Of a stretch of 64,000 nt of DNA, positions 16,805 to 25,857 are shown piece after piece. The DNA comes from Paenibacillus sp. VTT E-133291 (lineage in GTDB: Bacteria > Bacillota > Bacilli > Paenibacillales > Paenibacillaceae), in contig NZ_NFVA01000005.1 in assembly GCF_002264395.1 (NCBI RefSeq), positions 62,001 to 126,000 on the forward strand, written 5' to 3'. A program made the translations under genes and the position numbers. The notes beneath the pieces were generated by a model. The model was not told where the DNA came from. It saw only the letters and a program-made list of their open reading frames with translations, and ran no database searches. Every line of letters begins with the position of its first letter. Positions within the stretch are counted from its first letter, which is position 1.

Positions 16805-18207
16805 AGAAGAGCAGCCCCAAACGTACTTCGATTCTCTCCTATTGGACGATTCGTTACCTGCTCATCATTAGTGTTGGTCTCCTGCTAACTGCACTAACGA
16901 CGTTCTGGTGGATCCAACAAGAAGCTATGAGTAACCGGATGCAGACTACTGGATTATTAGCACAGGAGATTGCCGACCGGAGCGTAAATCGTGAGGGTTC
17001 AATAGAGATCAGCCAAAATCTTGGAAGGCTCATTGAAGACCGAAAACGATTCTTCAAGTTAACCGTAGAAATGTGTGTAATCATTACAGATCAGCAAGAT
17101 CAGATGCTGTTCTCAATGCCGCCTCTAACTGAAGATGAGATGAGGCATAAACTTAATGATAGCCTTGACGACTCTCGCAGTCCGGAGTTCAAAGCTGCAG
17201 TAGCGCCCATAAAATCGGATGGGGAAACGCTGGGACAGGTGATTGTGCTTCAATCCAAGAAATCGCTGAGGCATATTCCGCAGGAGGAGATCATTTTTTT
17301 CTCCATTCTGTTGCTATTTCTAATTATATTAAGTTGGCTAACCATTTACCTCTTGTCTCGTAAACTGGCAAAACCGATCCAGAAGGTAGCCAAAGCAGCC
17401 GCTCAAATCAGCCATGGCCGTTATGATATCGTTCTGGATAAGGACGCCAAAGAACGGGAAATCCATGAACTGATGTTGTCTTTTGAAGAGATGGCAGGCA
17501 AGTTACAACAATTTGAGCAGTCCCGTGCGGTTATGTTAGCCGGTGTATCCCATGAACTAAAGACACCAGTAACCTCTATTAAAGGCCTAATCCATGCCGT
17601 TCGTGAAGGGGTTGTCGAAGACGATGAAGCTGTGGAATTTCTAGATATTGCTTTGCAGGAAGCTGGACGATTGCAACGGATGGTTGCCGATCTTCTGGAT
17701 TACAACGCACTGACTGCAGGAATCGTTTCAGTCCGTCACGATCGACTGGATGCCGTACCACTGTTATCCGAAATCGTGTATCAATGGAAGCTGACACAAG
17801 CGTATGAAGTTGCGGAGCCTGTGCTCCATATGCCAAGAACTCCCTTATTTTTGTGTGGGGACCCGCTACGTATCCAACAAATCATCGTCAATTTACTTAA
17901 TAACAGTGTACAAGCCAAGGCCCCAGACCGAATGGTACAGCTTACAGTAGAGGTGCTTGAACAGCAAGGTCATGACATGGCGGAGATTCGTATTCAGGAT
18001 AACGGGCTGGGCATCTCATCAAATCATAGTGAGTATGTCTTCGAGGCTTTTTTCCGAGGTAGCGACAAACAAAGCACACTACGTGGTCTGGGACTCGGCT
18101 TAACCTTCAGCCGTCTGCTGGCAGAAGCCATGAACGGGAGCCTTGTGCTTGAGGAGCACTCCGAGGAAGGCTGTACCTTCGTGCTGACTCTGCCGCTTGA
18201 TCACTAA
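16792..18207 (+). CDS. Two-component sensor histidine kinase
   Basis: The 471-residue kinase has two membrane helices (about 21-40 and 167-188) enclosing an extracytoplasmic sensor loop of about 125 residues. A HAMP linker follows. The dimerisation domain has phospho-acceptor His254 in VSHELKTP. The ATPase domain shows the N box IIVNLLNNSVQ, G1 box DNGLGIS and G2 box GLGLGLTFS. It pairs with the response regulator, whose gene it overlaps. The sensor loop has no recognised fold, so the stimulus is unknown. Confidence 0.93.
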   Translation: MDNLKKSSPKRTSILSYWTIRYLLIISVGLLLTALTTFWWIQQEAMSNRMQTTGLLAQEIADRSVNREGSIEISQNLGRLIEDRKRFFKLTVEMCVIITDQQDQMLFSMPPLTEDEMRHKLNDSLDDSRSPEFKAAVAPIKSDGETLGQVIVLQSKKSLRHIPQEEIIFFSILLLFLIILSWLTIYLLSRKLAKPIQKVAKAAAQISHGRYDIVLDKDAKEREIHELMLSFEEMAGKLQQFEQSRAVMLAGVSHELKTPVTSIKGLIHAVREGVVEDDEAVEFLDIALQEAGRLQRMVADLLDYNALTAGIVSVRHDRLDAVPLLSEIVYQWKLTQAYEVAEPVLHMPRTPLFLCGDPLRIQQIIVNLLNNSVQAKAPDRMVQLTVEVLEQQGHDMAEIRIQDNGLGISSNHSEYVFEAFFRGSDKQSTLRGLGLGLTFSRLLAEAMNGSLVLEEHSEEGCTFVLTLPLDH

Positions 18208-18276
18208 AAAATAGTCTGCGGGCCATCGTCATGGTATAATCATGTGCACAATCACACCGAAAACCGGAGGCTGTAT

Positions 18277-18768
18277 ATGCTTACTTTTGAACAAAAATTA
18301 GCGATTCTCGACTCTTACCCCCAATTGGAACGTAAAAACGTATCCCTTGGGCGCGTGAACTATCACTACGAGGAAAGCCAGCATGATAAGAAAACCGTTG
18401 CTTACCATCTGCATCCTAATGGGAATGGTTATGTGTTCGCAGGCTTATTGCGGGGCTATGAGGCAGATGATAAGGGCCTTGTGAACATTCGCGACTACTC
18501 GGAATCCGAGCTGCGGAGTCTGCTGGATGCCACCATCACCTCACTGTCTATTTACATTCCGGATGCCCCTGTAGCCAGCAAAAGAAAGAAAAAGGCTGCG
18601 GCAGCAGCCGACTCATTCTGGACTAATGATGAGGGCCATACGCTGACTCTAAAACTTGAGGATGATTTATGGTATGTCTATGCCGACCTTAATCTAGAAA
18701 TGGCCTTTGAGACCCTTGAGGAAGCTAAAGAATATTTAGCGGAAGAGGGATTTACAGCACAGGGGTAA
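18277..18768 (+). CDS. Conserved hypothetical protein, two-part
   Basis: The protein of about 163 residues has two segments split by a Lys/Ala-rich linker (KRKKKAAAAAD, about 108-118). The first includes MLTFEQKLAILDSYP and a motif-rich middle, GRVNYHYEESQHDKKT and VAYHLHPNGNGYVFAGLL. The second has TLTLKLEDDLWYVYADLNLEMAFETLEE. I recognise no family or catalytic residues. The start is set at ATG 18277, with GGAGG six to seven bases upstream; the longer frame includes the ribosome site. It stands alone with a terminator after it. A nucleic-acid or cell-surface role would be speculation. Confidence 0.7.
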   Translation: MLTFEQKLAILDSYPQLERKNVSLGRVNYHYEESQHDKKTVAYHLHPNGNGYVFAGLLRGYEADDKGLVNIRDYSESELRSLLDATITSLSIYIPDAPVASKRKKKAAAAADSFWTNDEGHTLTLKLEDDLWYVYADLNLEMAFETLEEAKEYLAEEGFTAQG

Positions 18769-18790
18769 TAATGACTCTTATCAAAAAATA

Positions 18791-18840
18791 AAAAGAGGTG
18801 TCCAAAGGCCATTTTATCTGGCGATTCGGGCACCTCTTTT
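18791..18840 (+). terminator. Rho-independent terminator after hypothetical gene
   Basis: AAAAGAGGTG pairs with CACCTCTTTT across a roughly 30-base loop region, with the A/T arms forming the tail on both strands. Confidence 0.85.
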
Positions 18841-18974
18841 CAATTGGGAGCATGAAAGCTCTTTGAATAAAAATCTATTTATCTCACGCCTCAATATAAC
18901 ACTACCCATCAAACCCAAATTATGGTTAGATGAAGGAGAAGCTATATCCTATAGGGAAAGAAGCGTGAACGCAC

Positions 18975-20432
18975 ATGAGTTTCGAACTCGTAGAAGCCAC
19001 TGTACCCGAGATCCAAGCTGCATTAGAATCCGGAGAAATCACGTCAAAACAACTAGTTCTCATGTATTATGAACGCATAGCTGATCATGACAAAAATGGC
19101 TTAACGATTAACTCTGTGCTAGAGATCAATCCGGATGCATTGTTTATCGCAGAATCTCTGGATGTGGAACGTGCGATCAAAGGCTCCCGAGGTCCTCTGC
19201 ATGGCATCCCTGTGTTATTGAAGGATAACATCAATACTGGGGACAAAATGCATACTAGTGCGGGTTCGCTGGCTTTGGCGAATTCTTTTGCCGGGAAAGA
19301 TGCGTTCATCGTTACCAAACTGCGTGAAGCCGGAGCGATTATTATGGGTAAAGCCAATATGACCGAATTCGCCAATTTTATGACCACCGGCATGCCCTCC
19401 GGTTACAGCTCCCGTGGCGGGCAAGTCCTTAACCCCTACAATATATCTACACCAACTGGCGGCTCCAGTAGTGGATCAGCGGTTGCTGTAGCCTGTAACT
19501 TCTGTACAGTCTCTGTCGGTACAGAAACCTCCGGATCGATCCTTAACCCCGGCAATTTGGGCTCTATTATTGGCATTAAGCCAACCGTTGGACTGCTCAG
19601 TCGTTCGGGAATTCTTCCGCTCTCCAACACGCAGGACACTGCTGGCCCTATGGCCAGAACGGTTCGTGATGCGGTCCTGCTGCTAAATGCCATGCTGGGC
19701 AACGATAATCATGATGCCGCCATGGGAACGAATATAGGTAAAATCCATGAGGATTACACTGTATTCCTCGACGAGAACGGCTTGCAAGGTGCCCGAATAG
19801 GTATCCCGCGTGATTATTATTTCGAGGAGCTAACAGAAGAACAACTTGCACTATTCAACGCTTCCGTAGACAGGATGAGAGAGCTCGGAGCGACCATCAT
19901 TGATCCTGCGGATATAAAGACCGCTCGGGAAATTAGTTATTCTTCGGTAGTCTTGAACGAATTCAAAACAGCACTGAACGCTTATTTATCTCAATTGGGA
20001 CCTGGCGCACCAATGCGAACCTTAAAGGATATTATCGATTTTAACCATGCGCATCCTGTGGAGACTTTGAGATATGGTCAAGCTACATTAATAGATGCGG
20101 AATATACCTCTTCCGGCACACAAACCGAATCCAAGTATTTACGACACCGCGTGACTGACCTGAAGCTGTGCAAGGAAGATGGAATCGACGCTACTATGAA
20201 GGAATACAATCTGGATGCCCTGCTGTTCCCCGCCGATTTCGGCGCCAGAATTACCTCCAGAGCGGGATATCCGTCTATCGTTGTGCCTTCCGGTTATACA
20301 TCAGCCGGCGCCCCTTTCGGTGTGACTTTCTCTGCGAAAGCTTATCAAGAGCCCACACTCATCAAGCTCGCCTATGCTTATGAACAAAATTACAAGGTGC
20401 GAAAAGCACCCTCGCTAAAGAGTTTTATCTAA
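18975..20432 (+). CDS. Amidase-signature family hydrolase
   Basis: The 485-residue protein carries the full amidase signature and its Ser-cisSer-Lys triad: Lys83 in PVLLKDNI, the Gly/Ser-rich GGSSSGSA around 163-170 (cis-Ser), and nucleophile Ser188 in TETSGSI. Length fits the cytoplasmic peptide/acyl amidase group rather than the GatA subunit: there is no GatB/GatC next door, and it has its own start (MSFELVEATVPEIQAALE) and no signal peptide. It hydrolyses an amide bond; the exact substrate is unknown. It appears monocistronic and ends in a terminator shared with ypsA. Confidence 0.88.
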   Translation: MSFELVEATVPEIQAALESGEITSKQLVLMYYERIADHDKNGLTINSVLEINPDALFIAESLDVERAIKGSRGPLHGIPVLLKDNINTGDKMHTSAGSLALANSFAGKDAFIVTKLREAGAIIMGKANMTEFANFMTTGMPSGYSSRGGQVLNPYNISTPTGGSSSGSAVAVACNFCTVSVGTETSGSILNPGNLGSIIGIKPTVGLLSRSGILPLSNTQDTAGPMARTVRDAVLLLNAMLGNDNHDAAMGTNIGKIHEDYTVFLDENGLQGARIGIPRDYYFEELTEEQLALFNASVDRMRELGATIIDPADIKTAREISYSSVVLNEFKTALNAYLSQLGPGAPMRTLKDIIDFNHAHPVETLRYGQATLIDAEYTSSGTQTESKYLRHRVTDLKLCKEDGIDATMKEYNLDALLFPADFGARITSRAGYPSIVVPSGYTSAGAPFGVTFSAKAYQEPTLIKLAYAYEQNYKVRKAPSLKSFI

Positions 20433-20447
20433 TCTCTTCTTATATTA

Positions 20448-20493
20448 AAAGGCCCATAAACGGTGATGTTGCATTCACTGTTTACGGGCCTTT
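20448..20493 (+). terminator. Bidirectional terminator between amidase and ypsA
   Basis: AAAGGCCCATAAAC pairs with GTTTACGGGCCTTT, with T-rich flanks on both strands. It is placed between convergent genes. Confidence 0.9.
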
Positions 20494-20516
20494 ACTTTTC
20501 CAAAATCTACATATAC

Positions 20517-21074
20517 TTACTCGTAGTCACGTTGATTCTCTTCATCGGCAATATTCTGAATTTCATCGGAGTGAATTAGAAACAACTCATATTCCCCTTC
20601 AGCATGCAGCTTCAACGCCCGCTCTTTAAAAAACTTCGGACTCCCCTCCGCCGCATCCTCATCATAAAAGAGCAGTATTCCGTCACTTTTGCGGAACAGC
20701 AGATCATCTCTGGCCCGAAACTGCCAACTACCGTCATAAGGGGCATTACTGACCGCCCCGAAGAAATCCGCACCCGCAATAATACGCCGATACTCGTTCT
20801 GCTTCTCTTCTTTCCACTTCTCTTCCTGTCCGGTATGCGCTGTAATGATCCCAAGCTTTAAGTCCGGATATTGCAGCTTAAGTTCGCTTACCACTTCGCA
20901 TGCCCACAGATCCACACCATACTGGCCGGGCGTAATCACCCATTCCACGCCTTCTTCGATCAAAGGTTTTAATCGGTTAGCTAGTGCCTTTTTGATATAA
21001 GGAATCCCTAGATGCTTATTGTCAAAAATACCGAGCTCGTGCGCACGATACCCCGTTACTAGTAAAGTCTTCAT
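20517..21074 (-). CDS. ypsA: YpsA-like SLOG (DUF1273) protein
   Basis: This roughly 185-residue Rossmann-like protein starts MKTLLVTGYRAHELGIF and has EEGVEWVITPGQYGVDLWA near residues 39-57 and ISLLFYD-type strand SDGILLFYDEDAAEGSP. These are hallmark segments of YpsA (DUF1273), a SLOG-superfamily protein. In Bacillus subtilis and Staphylococcus, YpsA affects cell division and cell shape and may bind a nucleotide-like ligand. The start is set at ATG 21074 because AAAGAGG is seven bases upstream; a longer frame includes nine more codons before the ribosome site. It stands alone here, without the gpsB neighbour seen in Bacillus. Confidence 0.85.
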   Translation of the reverse strand: MKTLLVTGYRAHELGIFDNKHLGIPYIKKALANRLKPLIEEGVEWVITPGQYGVDLWACEVVSELKLQYPDLKLGIITAHTGQEEKWKEEKQNEYRRIIAGADFFGAVSNAPYDGSWQFRARDDLLFRKSDGILLFYDEDAAEGSPKFFKERALKLHAEGEYELFLIHSDEIQNIADEENQRDYE

Positions 21075-21107
21075 GTGCTGCCTCTTTCCTGGTCGTCTCA
21101 TTGCAGA

Positions 21108-21295
21108 TTGTGCAACAGAATGCTACCTTTGGCTCCTATAAAATCATTCCATTGTACTTCGTGCAATAGATTTCGGAGAAATCCGTTAAAATAGGTGCTT
21201 TTCTCTTCTTTAAGTGTACAAAGTGCAATAGAATTCTTATCCCCCCTCATTTCAGGAGAATCTATTGTACAAAGTGCAACCTAGTGGGCTATAAA
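21108..21295. repeat. Intergenic palindromic repeats, TTGYAC...GTGCAA type (family B)
   Basis: The 333-base gap between ypsA and the lipoprotein gene holds several copies of a short palindrome: ATTGTACTTCGTGCAATAGA (21151-21170), GTACAAAGTGCAATAGAATTC (ending 21236) and TCTATTGTACAAAGTGCAAC (21261-21280), plus a weaker TTGCAGATTGTGCAAC near 21105. Between them lies GAAATCCGTTAAAATAGG, which recurs almost unchanged near 25672. The same elements form the cluster at 25.6-25.8 kb. No gene is seen in the gap. Confidence 0.85.
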
Positions 21296-21435
21296 GCTCC
21301 ACATATTTGTTCATTATATAACATTTGCATATTTCATTTCTTTAGGCAAACTCTCACCGGAAATTAAGCAAACTTTCAGAACTGTTTGTTATATTTCTCC
21401 TAATCTATCTTTAACCTACTAAGGAGGAATAAAAA

Positions 21436-22101
21436 ATGAGAAAGTTCGTCCCTATTCTAATATCTGGAGGCCTACTCGCTTCTCTATTATTGGCTGGCTG
21501 CAGCGCGAATTCGGAGGCCGAAGGAACAGCTGCTGCAAATAACCAAGCAGACAGGGGTTCAGCAGCCAAACAACCACAAGCAAACGGCAATCAACAAAAT
21601 GGCAGACCCAATATGTCCATGAATTTCGGTAAGATTAAGAGTGTAAGCGATACTACCCTTACCCTCTATAAATCGGACATGTCTATGCCCCGACAAGGTG
21701 CTGGAGAAGGGGACGGGCAGAACAGTCAAGGCGGTACCCCACCGGAAAAACCTGATGGCGATCAAAATACAGGAAACGGCGCTGCGCCCGAGGGTGGGAA
21801 GCCACAAGGGGAAATGCCGGAAGGTGGCGGACAAGGCGGCGGGCCACAGGGAGGTAGAATGCAGCAAAGCTTCTCCGATGAAACCACAGACATTACGATT
21901 GATGCGGATACTAAAATCGTAGCGGTTACCTTCGACAATGGCACGCGTCAAGAAAATGCGATCACCTTAGCAGAACTGAAGGCGGATGATATTATCCAAT
22001 ACACATTTAAATCAGATTCCACCGTGGCGGAGAGCATTACATTAAGTAATGGCAATCCGGGTGGAGCTACTCCAGATGACAGCACGAGCAGCAGCAGCTA
22101 A
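21436..22101 (+). CDS. Lipoprotein with low-complexity Gly/Pro/Gln-rich centre
   Basis: The 221-residue protein has a lipoprotein signal (MRKFVPILISGGLLASLLLAGC, lipobox LLAGC, Cys22). Two short beta segments, SMNFGKIKSVSDTTLTLYKSD and a C-terminal one ending IIQYTFKSDSTVAESITLSN, flank a middle of about 60 residues rich in Gly, Gln, Pro, Glu and Asn. The folded parts resemble the OB-like repeats seen in small exported carriers, but I cannot name a family. AGGAGG lies eight bases before the ATG. It stands alone with its own terminator. Function is unknown. Confidence 0.75.
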   Translation: MRKFVPILISGGLLASLLLAGCSANSEAEGTAAANNQADRGSAAKQPQANGNQQNGRPNMSMNFGKIKSVSDTTLTLYKSDMSMPRQGAGEGDGQNSQGGTPPEKPDGDQNTGNGAAPEGGKPQGEMPEGGGQGGGPQGGRMQQSFSDETTDITIDADTKIVAVTFDNGTRQENAITLAELKADDIIQYTFKSDSTVAESITLSNGNPGGATPDDSTSSSS

Positions 22102-22118
22102 TGAAATGCTGCATAACA

Positions 22119-22161
22119 AAAAAAGATCTCCGGGGACAAGCTGGTTCCCCGAGATCTTTTT
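22119..22161 (+). terminator. Terminator after lipoprotein gene
   Basis: AAAAAAAGATCTC and GAGATCTTTTT flank a GGGGA...TCCCC inner stem. It also sits close to the 3' end of the leftward GH42 gene and may serve both. Confidence 0.92.
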
Positions 22162-22175
22162 ATATATACTACGAA

Positions 22176-24206
22176 TTAGTTCTTATCCGACAAAATCAAT
22201 ACTCCACGGGCTGGCACAACAGCAGAACCGCTAACCTTATTGCCAGTCAGAAGATCCGTACGCTCAGTAGCACCAATATCCGCACTCAAATCACCAGTGG
22301 TGTGGTTCAGCAAGAATAGGTAGGATGCGCCTTCCTTCACACGTTGCACAGATTCGATACCTTCCGGTGCAGTTACTAGCGGCTGAATGTTCTTGTCAGC
22401 ACATAGATTGGCTAAGAATCCTTTCAAGAATCCCGCTTCTGGGCTGGTAGCCACGTAATACGCTTTACCTTCACCAAAGTTATTCACCGTCAAGGCTGGC
22501 ATTCCTTTATAGAAATCAGATCCGTACTCTGCCAAAACCTCAGCACCTTCGGCATGAATCAGATCGCAGAGCAGATCACATTTGTAAGAACCACTCAAAT
22601 TGCCCCATGCCTTGTCCATCACAATCTCATTGCTCATCCCTGGCAGCAGTGCATCAATTTCCTCAGCCCAGATCCCTAGTACGTTGCGCAGTTCCCCAGG
22701 GTAGCCACCAACGGTTACGAGGTCGTTCTCATTAACAATCCCGCTGAAATAAGTCGTAATGAATGTTCCGCCTGCTTTTACAAAAGCTTCAACCTTCTCA
22801 GCAAAACCCGGCTTAACCATATACATCACAGGTGCGATAACAATCTCATATTTGAACAGATTCTCTTCTACACCGATCATATCGGCTTCGATATTTTGTT
22901 GGTAGAGTGCATCATAATATTTATGAATCTCATTCACATAATCCAAAGCTACGGACGGTCCGCTTGAAAGGTTGATAGCCCAGCGGTTTTCCCAGTCATA
23001 GATAATCCCTACTTTAGCTGCACTACGCGCATCCAATAGCTGATCTCCAAGTTGGCCAAGCTCTTTTCCTAGCTCAGCACATTCACGGAATACACGCGTG
23101 TGTTCATGTCCTACATGCTCAATAACAGCTCCATGATACTTCTCACATGCACCAATTGAACGACGCAGTTGGAAGAACAGAACAGTGTCTGCACCACGCG
23201 CAACAGCCTGATAACTCCATAAGCGCATAACCCCTGGACGTTTCAGAGAGTTATAGGGTTGCCAGTTCTGCTGGCTTGGCGTTTGCTCCATCAGCATGAA
23301 AGGTTGTCCATTCTTCAATCCACGCATGAGATCATGCGCCATGGCCGTGAAGCTGACTGGTGTATCGAGTGAAGGATAGTTGTCCCAAGAAATGACGTCC
23401 ATATGTTTAGCCCACTCAAAATAGTCCAGTTCATCATAAAAGCCCATCAAGTTAGTGGTAACAGGTACGTTAGGACTGTGCTCCTTAATCGCATCACTCT
23501 CAATTTTGTAGCATTCCAGCAAGCTATGCGACATAAATCTACGGAAGTCTAAGGAAATGCCTTGGAAGTTGGTACGGTTACCATCCCATTCTTCACTTAG
23601 CTCACTAGGCAGTACAATTTCTTCCCAATCATAAAACGTATGTCCCCAAAAACGTGTATTCCACGCTTTGTTTAATGCATCCAGAGAGCCGTAACGATCC
23701 TTTAACCAGACACGGAACGCCGCTTCAGATAAATCAGAATAATCGTAGTTACTGAACTCATTCGAAACGTGCCAAGCTACCAGCGCCGGATGATCCTTAT
23801 AACGTTCAGCCAGCTTTCCTGCCAGCTTCGCTGCAAACTTGCGGTAAACCGGACTGTTTGGATTCGAGTTATGACGTCCACCGAACTTGCGTTTTCTACC
23901 CTTCACATCAACACGAGTAACTTCAGGATAACGATGAGCCATCCAAGCTGGGTGCGCTCCTGTACCTGTTGCCAGACATACGTAAGTACCATTTTTATAT
24001 AGTCTATCCATTAATTCATCTAGTGATGAGAAATCATAAGTGTCTTCGGAAGGTTGAATCAGCGCCCAGGAAAATACATTAATTGTGGCAACATCAATTC
24101 CTGCCAGCTTAAACATACGCTCATCCTCTGCCCATACAGGCGCATCCCATTGCTCTGGATTGTAATCTCCACCGTACCAAATCTTAGGTAATTTATCGTT
24201 AATCAC
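22176..24206 (-). CDS. GH42 beta-galactosidase (first copy)
   Basis: The protein of about 676 residues is a full GH42 TIM-barrel enzyme. The acid/base Glu150 is in WHVSNEF and the nucleophile Glu307 is in LMEQTP. Near the substrate pocket it has GGRHNSNPNSP and WDNYPSLDTP. A Rossmann-like trimerisation domain (from about 390) and a small beta domain follow. It lacks the metal-binding cysteine cluster seen in the second GH42 here. No signal peptide, so it acts on imported galactosides in the cytoplasm. The start is set at GTG 24206, eleven bases after AAAGG; the next in-frame GTG upstream is too close to the ribosome site. It is divergent from an AraC regulator that probably controls it. Confidence 0.93.
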   Translation of the reverse strand: MINDKLPKIWYGGDYNPEQWDAPVWAEDERMFKLAGIDVATINVFSWALIQPSEDTYDFSSLDELMDRLYKNGTYVCLATGTGAHPAWMAHRYPEVTRVDVKGRKRKFGGRHNSNPNSPVYRKFAAKLAGKLAERYKDHPALVAWHVSNEFSNYDYSDLSEAAFRVWLKDRYGSLDALNKAWNTRFWGHTFYDWEEIVLPSELSEEWDGNRTNFQGISLDFRRFMSHSLLECYKIESDAIKEHSPNVPVTTNLMGFYDELDYFEWAKHMDVISWDNYPSLDTPVSFTAMAHDLMRGLKNGQPFMLMEQTPSQQNWQPYNSLKRPGVMRLWSYQAVARGADTVLFFQLRRSIGACEKYHGAVIEHVGHEHTRVFRECAELGKELGQLGDQLLDARSAAKVGIIYDWENRWAINLSSGPSVALDYVNEIHKYYDALYQQNIEADMIGVEENLFKYEIVIAPVMYMVKPGFAEKVEAFVKAGGTFITTYFSGIVNENDLVTVGGYPGELRNVLGIWAEEIDALLPGMSNEIVMDKAWGNLSGSYKCDLLCDLIHAEGAEVLAEYGSDFYKGMPALTVNNFGEGKAYYVATSPEAGFLKGFLANLCADKNIQPLVTAPEGIESVQRVKEGASYLFLLNHTTGDLSADIGATERTDLLTGNKVSGSAVVPARGVLILSDKN

Positions 24207-24325
24207 ACTTCGCACATCCTTTATTGTATAATTATATATATATTGTAATCGGTTAATTTGACGCTATAAATATAAAATAATCTTCCCGTCATATAAGAAT
24301 ATGGAACTAAGAGGAGATGGATTCA

Positions 24326-25159
24326 TTGAAGGGAATCGTGCATCGTAGAATTGTGTTCCCCCATGAGGGTGGACAGCATCTACCTATCACATTAGACAGC
24401 ATCGGTCACAATCATCAACAGGAAAAAGTATCTCGCTTAGATGGCTACGAAACCTATCATTGGCTCCAAACGGCGTCTGGTGAAGGGGTGATTCATTTGG
24501 AGAATGAAAGCTTCTCCCTCCCCGCAGGCAGTGGTGTATTACTTCTCCCCTATACTCCACATCGCTATGAAGCTTCTGCTGCTAACTGGAGCACCTCTTA
24601 TCTAACGTTCGGAGGCAGCTCTGCAGGTTCTATTTTGGAGACGCTGGGGATGAATATGAATTCTTTTTACCGCTGGGAAAAAGAGGCGCCTCTCTCCAAG
24701 CTGCTAAGAGAAATACTTGATCAGTATGATGCCTCACAGGACATGTTTGGTCTGACTGCCTCCACAGATGCTTATCGCTTTCTGCTTACTTTAAGCAAAT
24801 ATGGGCAACTACATAACAACACAACAATATCCCGCAATGTAGATAAGCTGCAGCCGCTACTGAAATGGATGGACAGCCATTATGGTGATCCTGATCTCGG
24901 ACTTAACGATCTAGCCGATCAGCTCGGCGTCTCAGGGCGATATCTCAACAATCTATTCATACAGACCTTTGGGCTATCTCCTTATGCCTATTTCGTACGG
25001 CTACGTATCCGTAAAAGCAAAGAAATGCTCGTAAGCCAGCCGGATCTTACTGTAAAAATCATCTCGCAGAGAGTAGGCTTCCGTGATGTTAGCCATTATG
25101 TTGCCACCTTTCGCAAACAGTCAGGGACTACACCGGAGCAGTTTAGACGACTTCACTAA
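24326..25159 (+). CDS. AraC-family regulator next to GH42
   Basis: The roughly 277-residue protein has an N-terminal cupin-like sensor (HWLQTASGEGVIHLE, PAGSGVLLLPYTPHRYE) and two C-terminal helix-turn-helix motifs (about 180-277; LNDLADQLGVSGRYLNNLF, then VKIISQRVGFRDVSHYVATF). It is typical of sugar-responsive activators. The start is set at TTG 24326 because AGGAG lies nine bases before it, whereas the ATG at 24317 abuts the same site. It is divergent from the first GH42 gene with about 120 bases between starts, so the two likely share an operator. The inducer is presumably a galactoside or its breakdown product, which is inference. Confidence 0.88.
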   Translation: MKGIVHRRIVFPHEGGQHLPITLDSIGHNHQQEKVSRLDGYETYHWLQTASGEGVIHLENESFSLPAGSGVLLLPYTPHRYEASAANWSTSYLTFGGSSAGSILETLGMNMNSFYRWEKEAPLSKLLREILDQYDASQDMFGLTASTDAYRFLLTLSKYGQLHNNTTISRNVDKLQPLLKWMDSHYGDPDLGLNDLADQLGVSGRYLNNLFIQTFGLSPYAYFVRLRIRKSKEMLVSQPDLTVKIISQRVGFRDVSHYVATFRKQSGTTPEQFRRLH

Positions 25160-25272
25160 TACTCTAAGGTGTACAGCTTAATCGCCTCCTGCGTAGTGAA
25201 ATGCTACATAAGGTTGCTTATGACAGAGCTCATCGCTGTGTGGATCTCATTAGTATGGCATGTGTGTCTCAG

Positions 25273-25455
25273 TAACTGCATTTTGTACACTTAAATCAGC
25301 CTGTTCAGCACAAAATATCCATATAAGTGTATTCTGTGCAGTTATATTCTCAGCATTTGGCTGAGAACCGCGATACTTCGCATTATAGCTGCACTAAATA
25401 CAACTAAATCCATTTCATAGCCCGAGAACTTTAAATAAGTGTAGAAAGTGCAGCT
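25273..25455. repeat. Two inverted-repeat elements of an AACTGCA...TACACTT type (family C)
   Basis: Two palindromic units are seen. One has TAACTGCA + TACACTT (25273-25292) pairing with AAGTGTA + TGCAGTTA (25325-25344), with a five-base mismatched bulge. The other has AGCTGCACT (25387-25395) pairing with AGTGCAGCT (25447-25455). They sit in a 698-base gap (25160-25857) that contains no supported gene, between an AraC gene and the second GH42. Confidence 0.75.
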
Positions 25456-25579
25456 ATTCCGCACCGCACCAACTCGCCATTTGCCCCAGCGTAACATTCT
25501 GCACCATTCCACTCGCCTACCACTCCAGCGTAACATGCTGCACCGCACCAACTAACTTGCCTCGACAGCTCCTCCGACC

Positions 25580-25790
25580 CAAGGAGCACATTCAATTGCA
25601 CTTCATACATTAGAATGCACTTTTCCATCTCATTTCGAGCGTTCTGTTGTACTTCGTGCATTAGAATCTTGTGAAATCCATTAAAATGGAGGCTTTCCAC
25701 CAATCTGATTGCACAATGTGCAACAGATCTCAAATTCCCCCACCCAAAAAGGAATTCTATTGCACAGAGTGCAATAGAATTCACAATCCC
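25580..25790. repeat. Palindromic repeat cluster, family B
   Basis: This cluster repeats the elements of 21.1-21.3 kb. The strongest is a perfect 14-base inverted repeat (GAATTCTATTGCAC, spacer AGA, GTGCAATAGAATTC; 25752-25782). Others are TTGTACTTCGTGCATTAGAA (ending near 25661), TCTGATTGCACAATGTGCAA (25695-25714) and GAAATCCATTAAAATGGAGG. The order of pieces matches the 21-kb copy closely enough to look like one longer composite element. Confidence 0.85.
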
Positions 25791-25857
25791 AAAGGATTCA
25801 ATCATAGGTCGAAGGAGATAAGAACGCCCTCCCCATCAACGGTTACTAAGAATCCTT

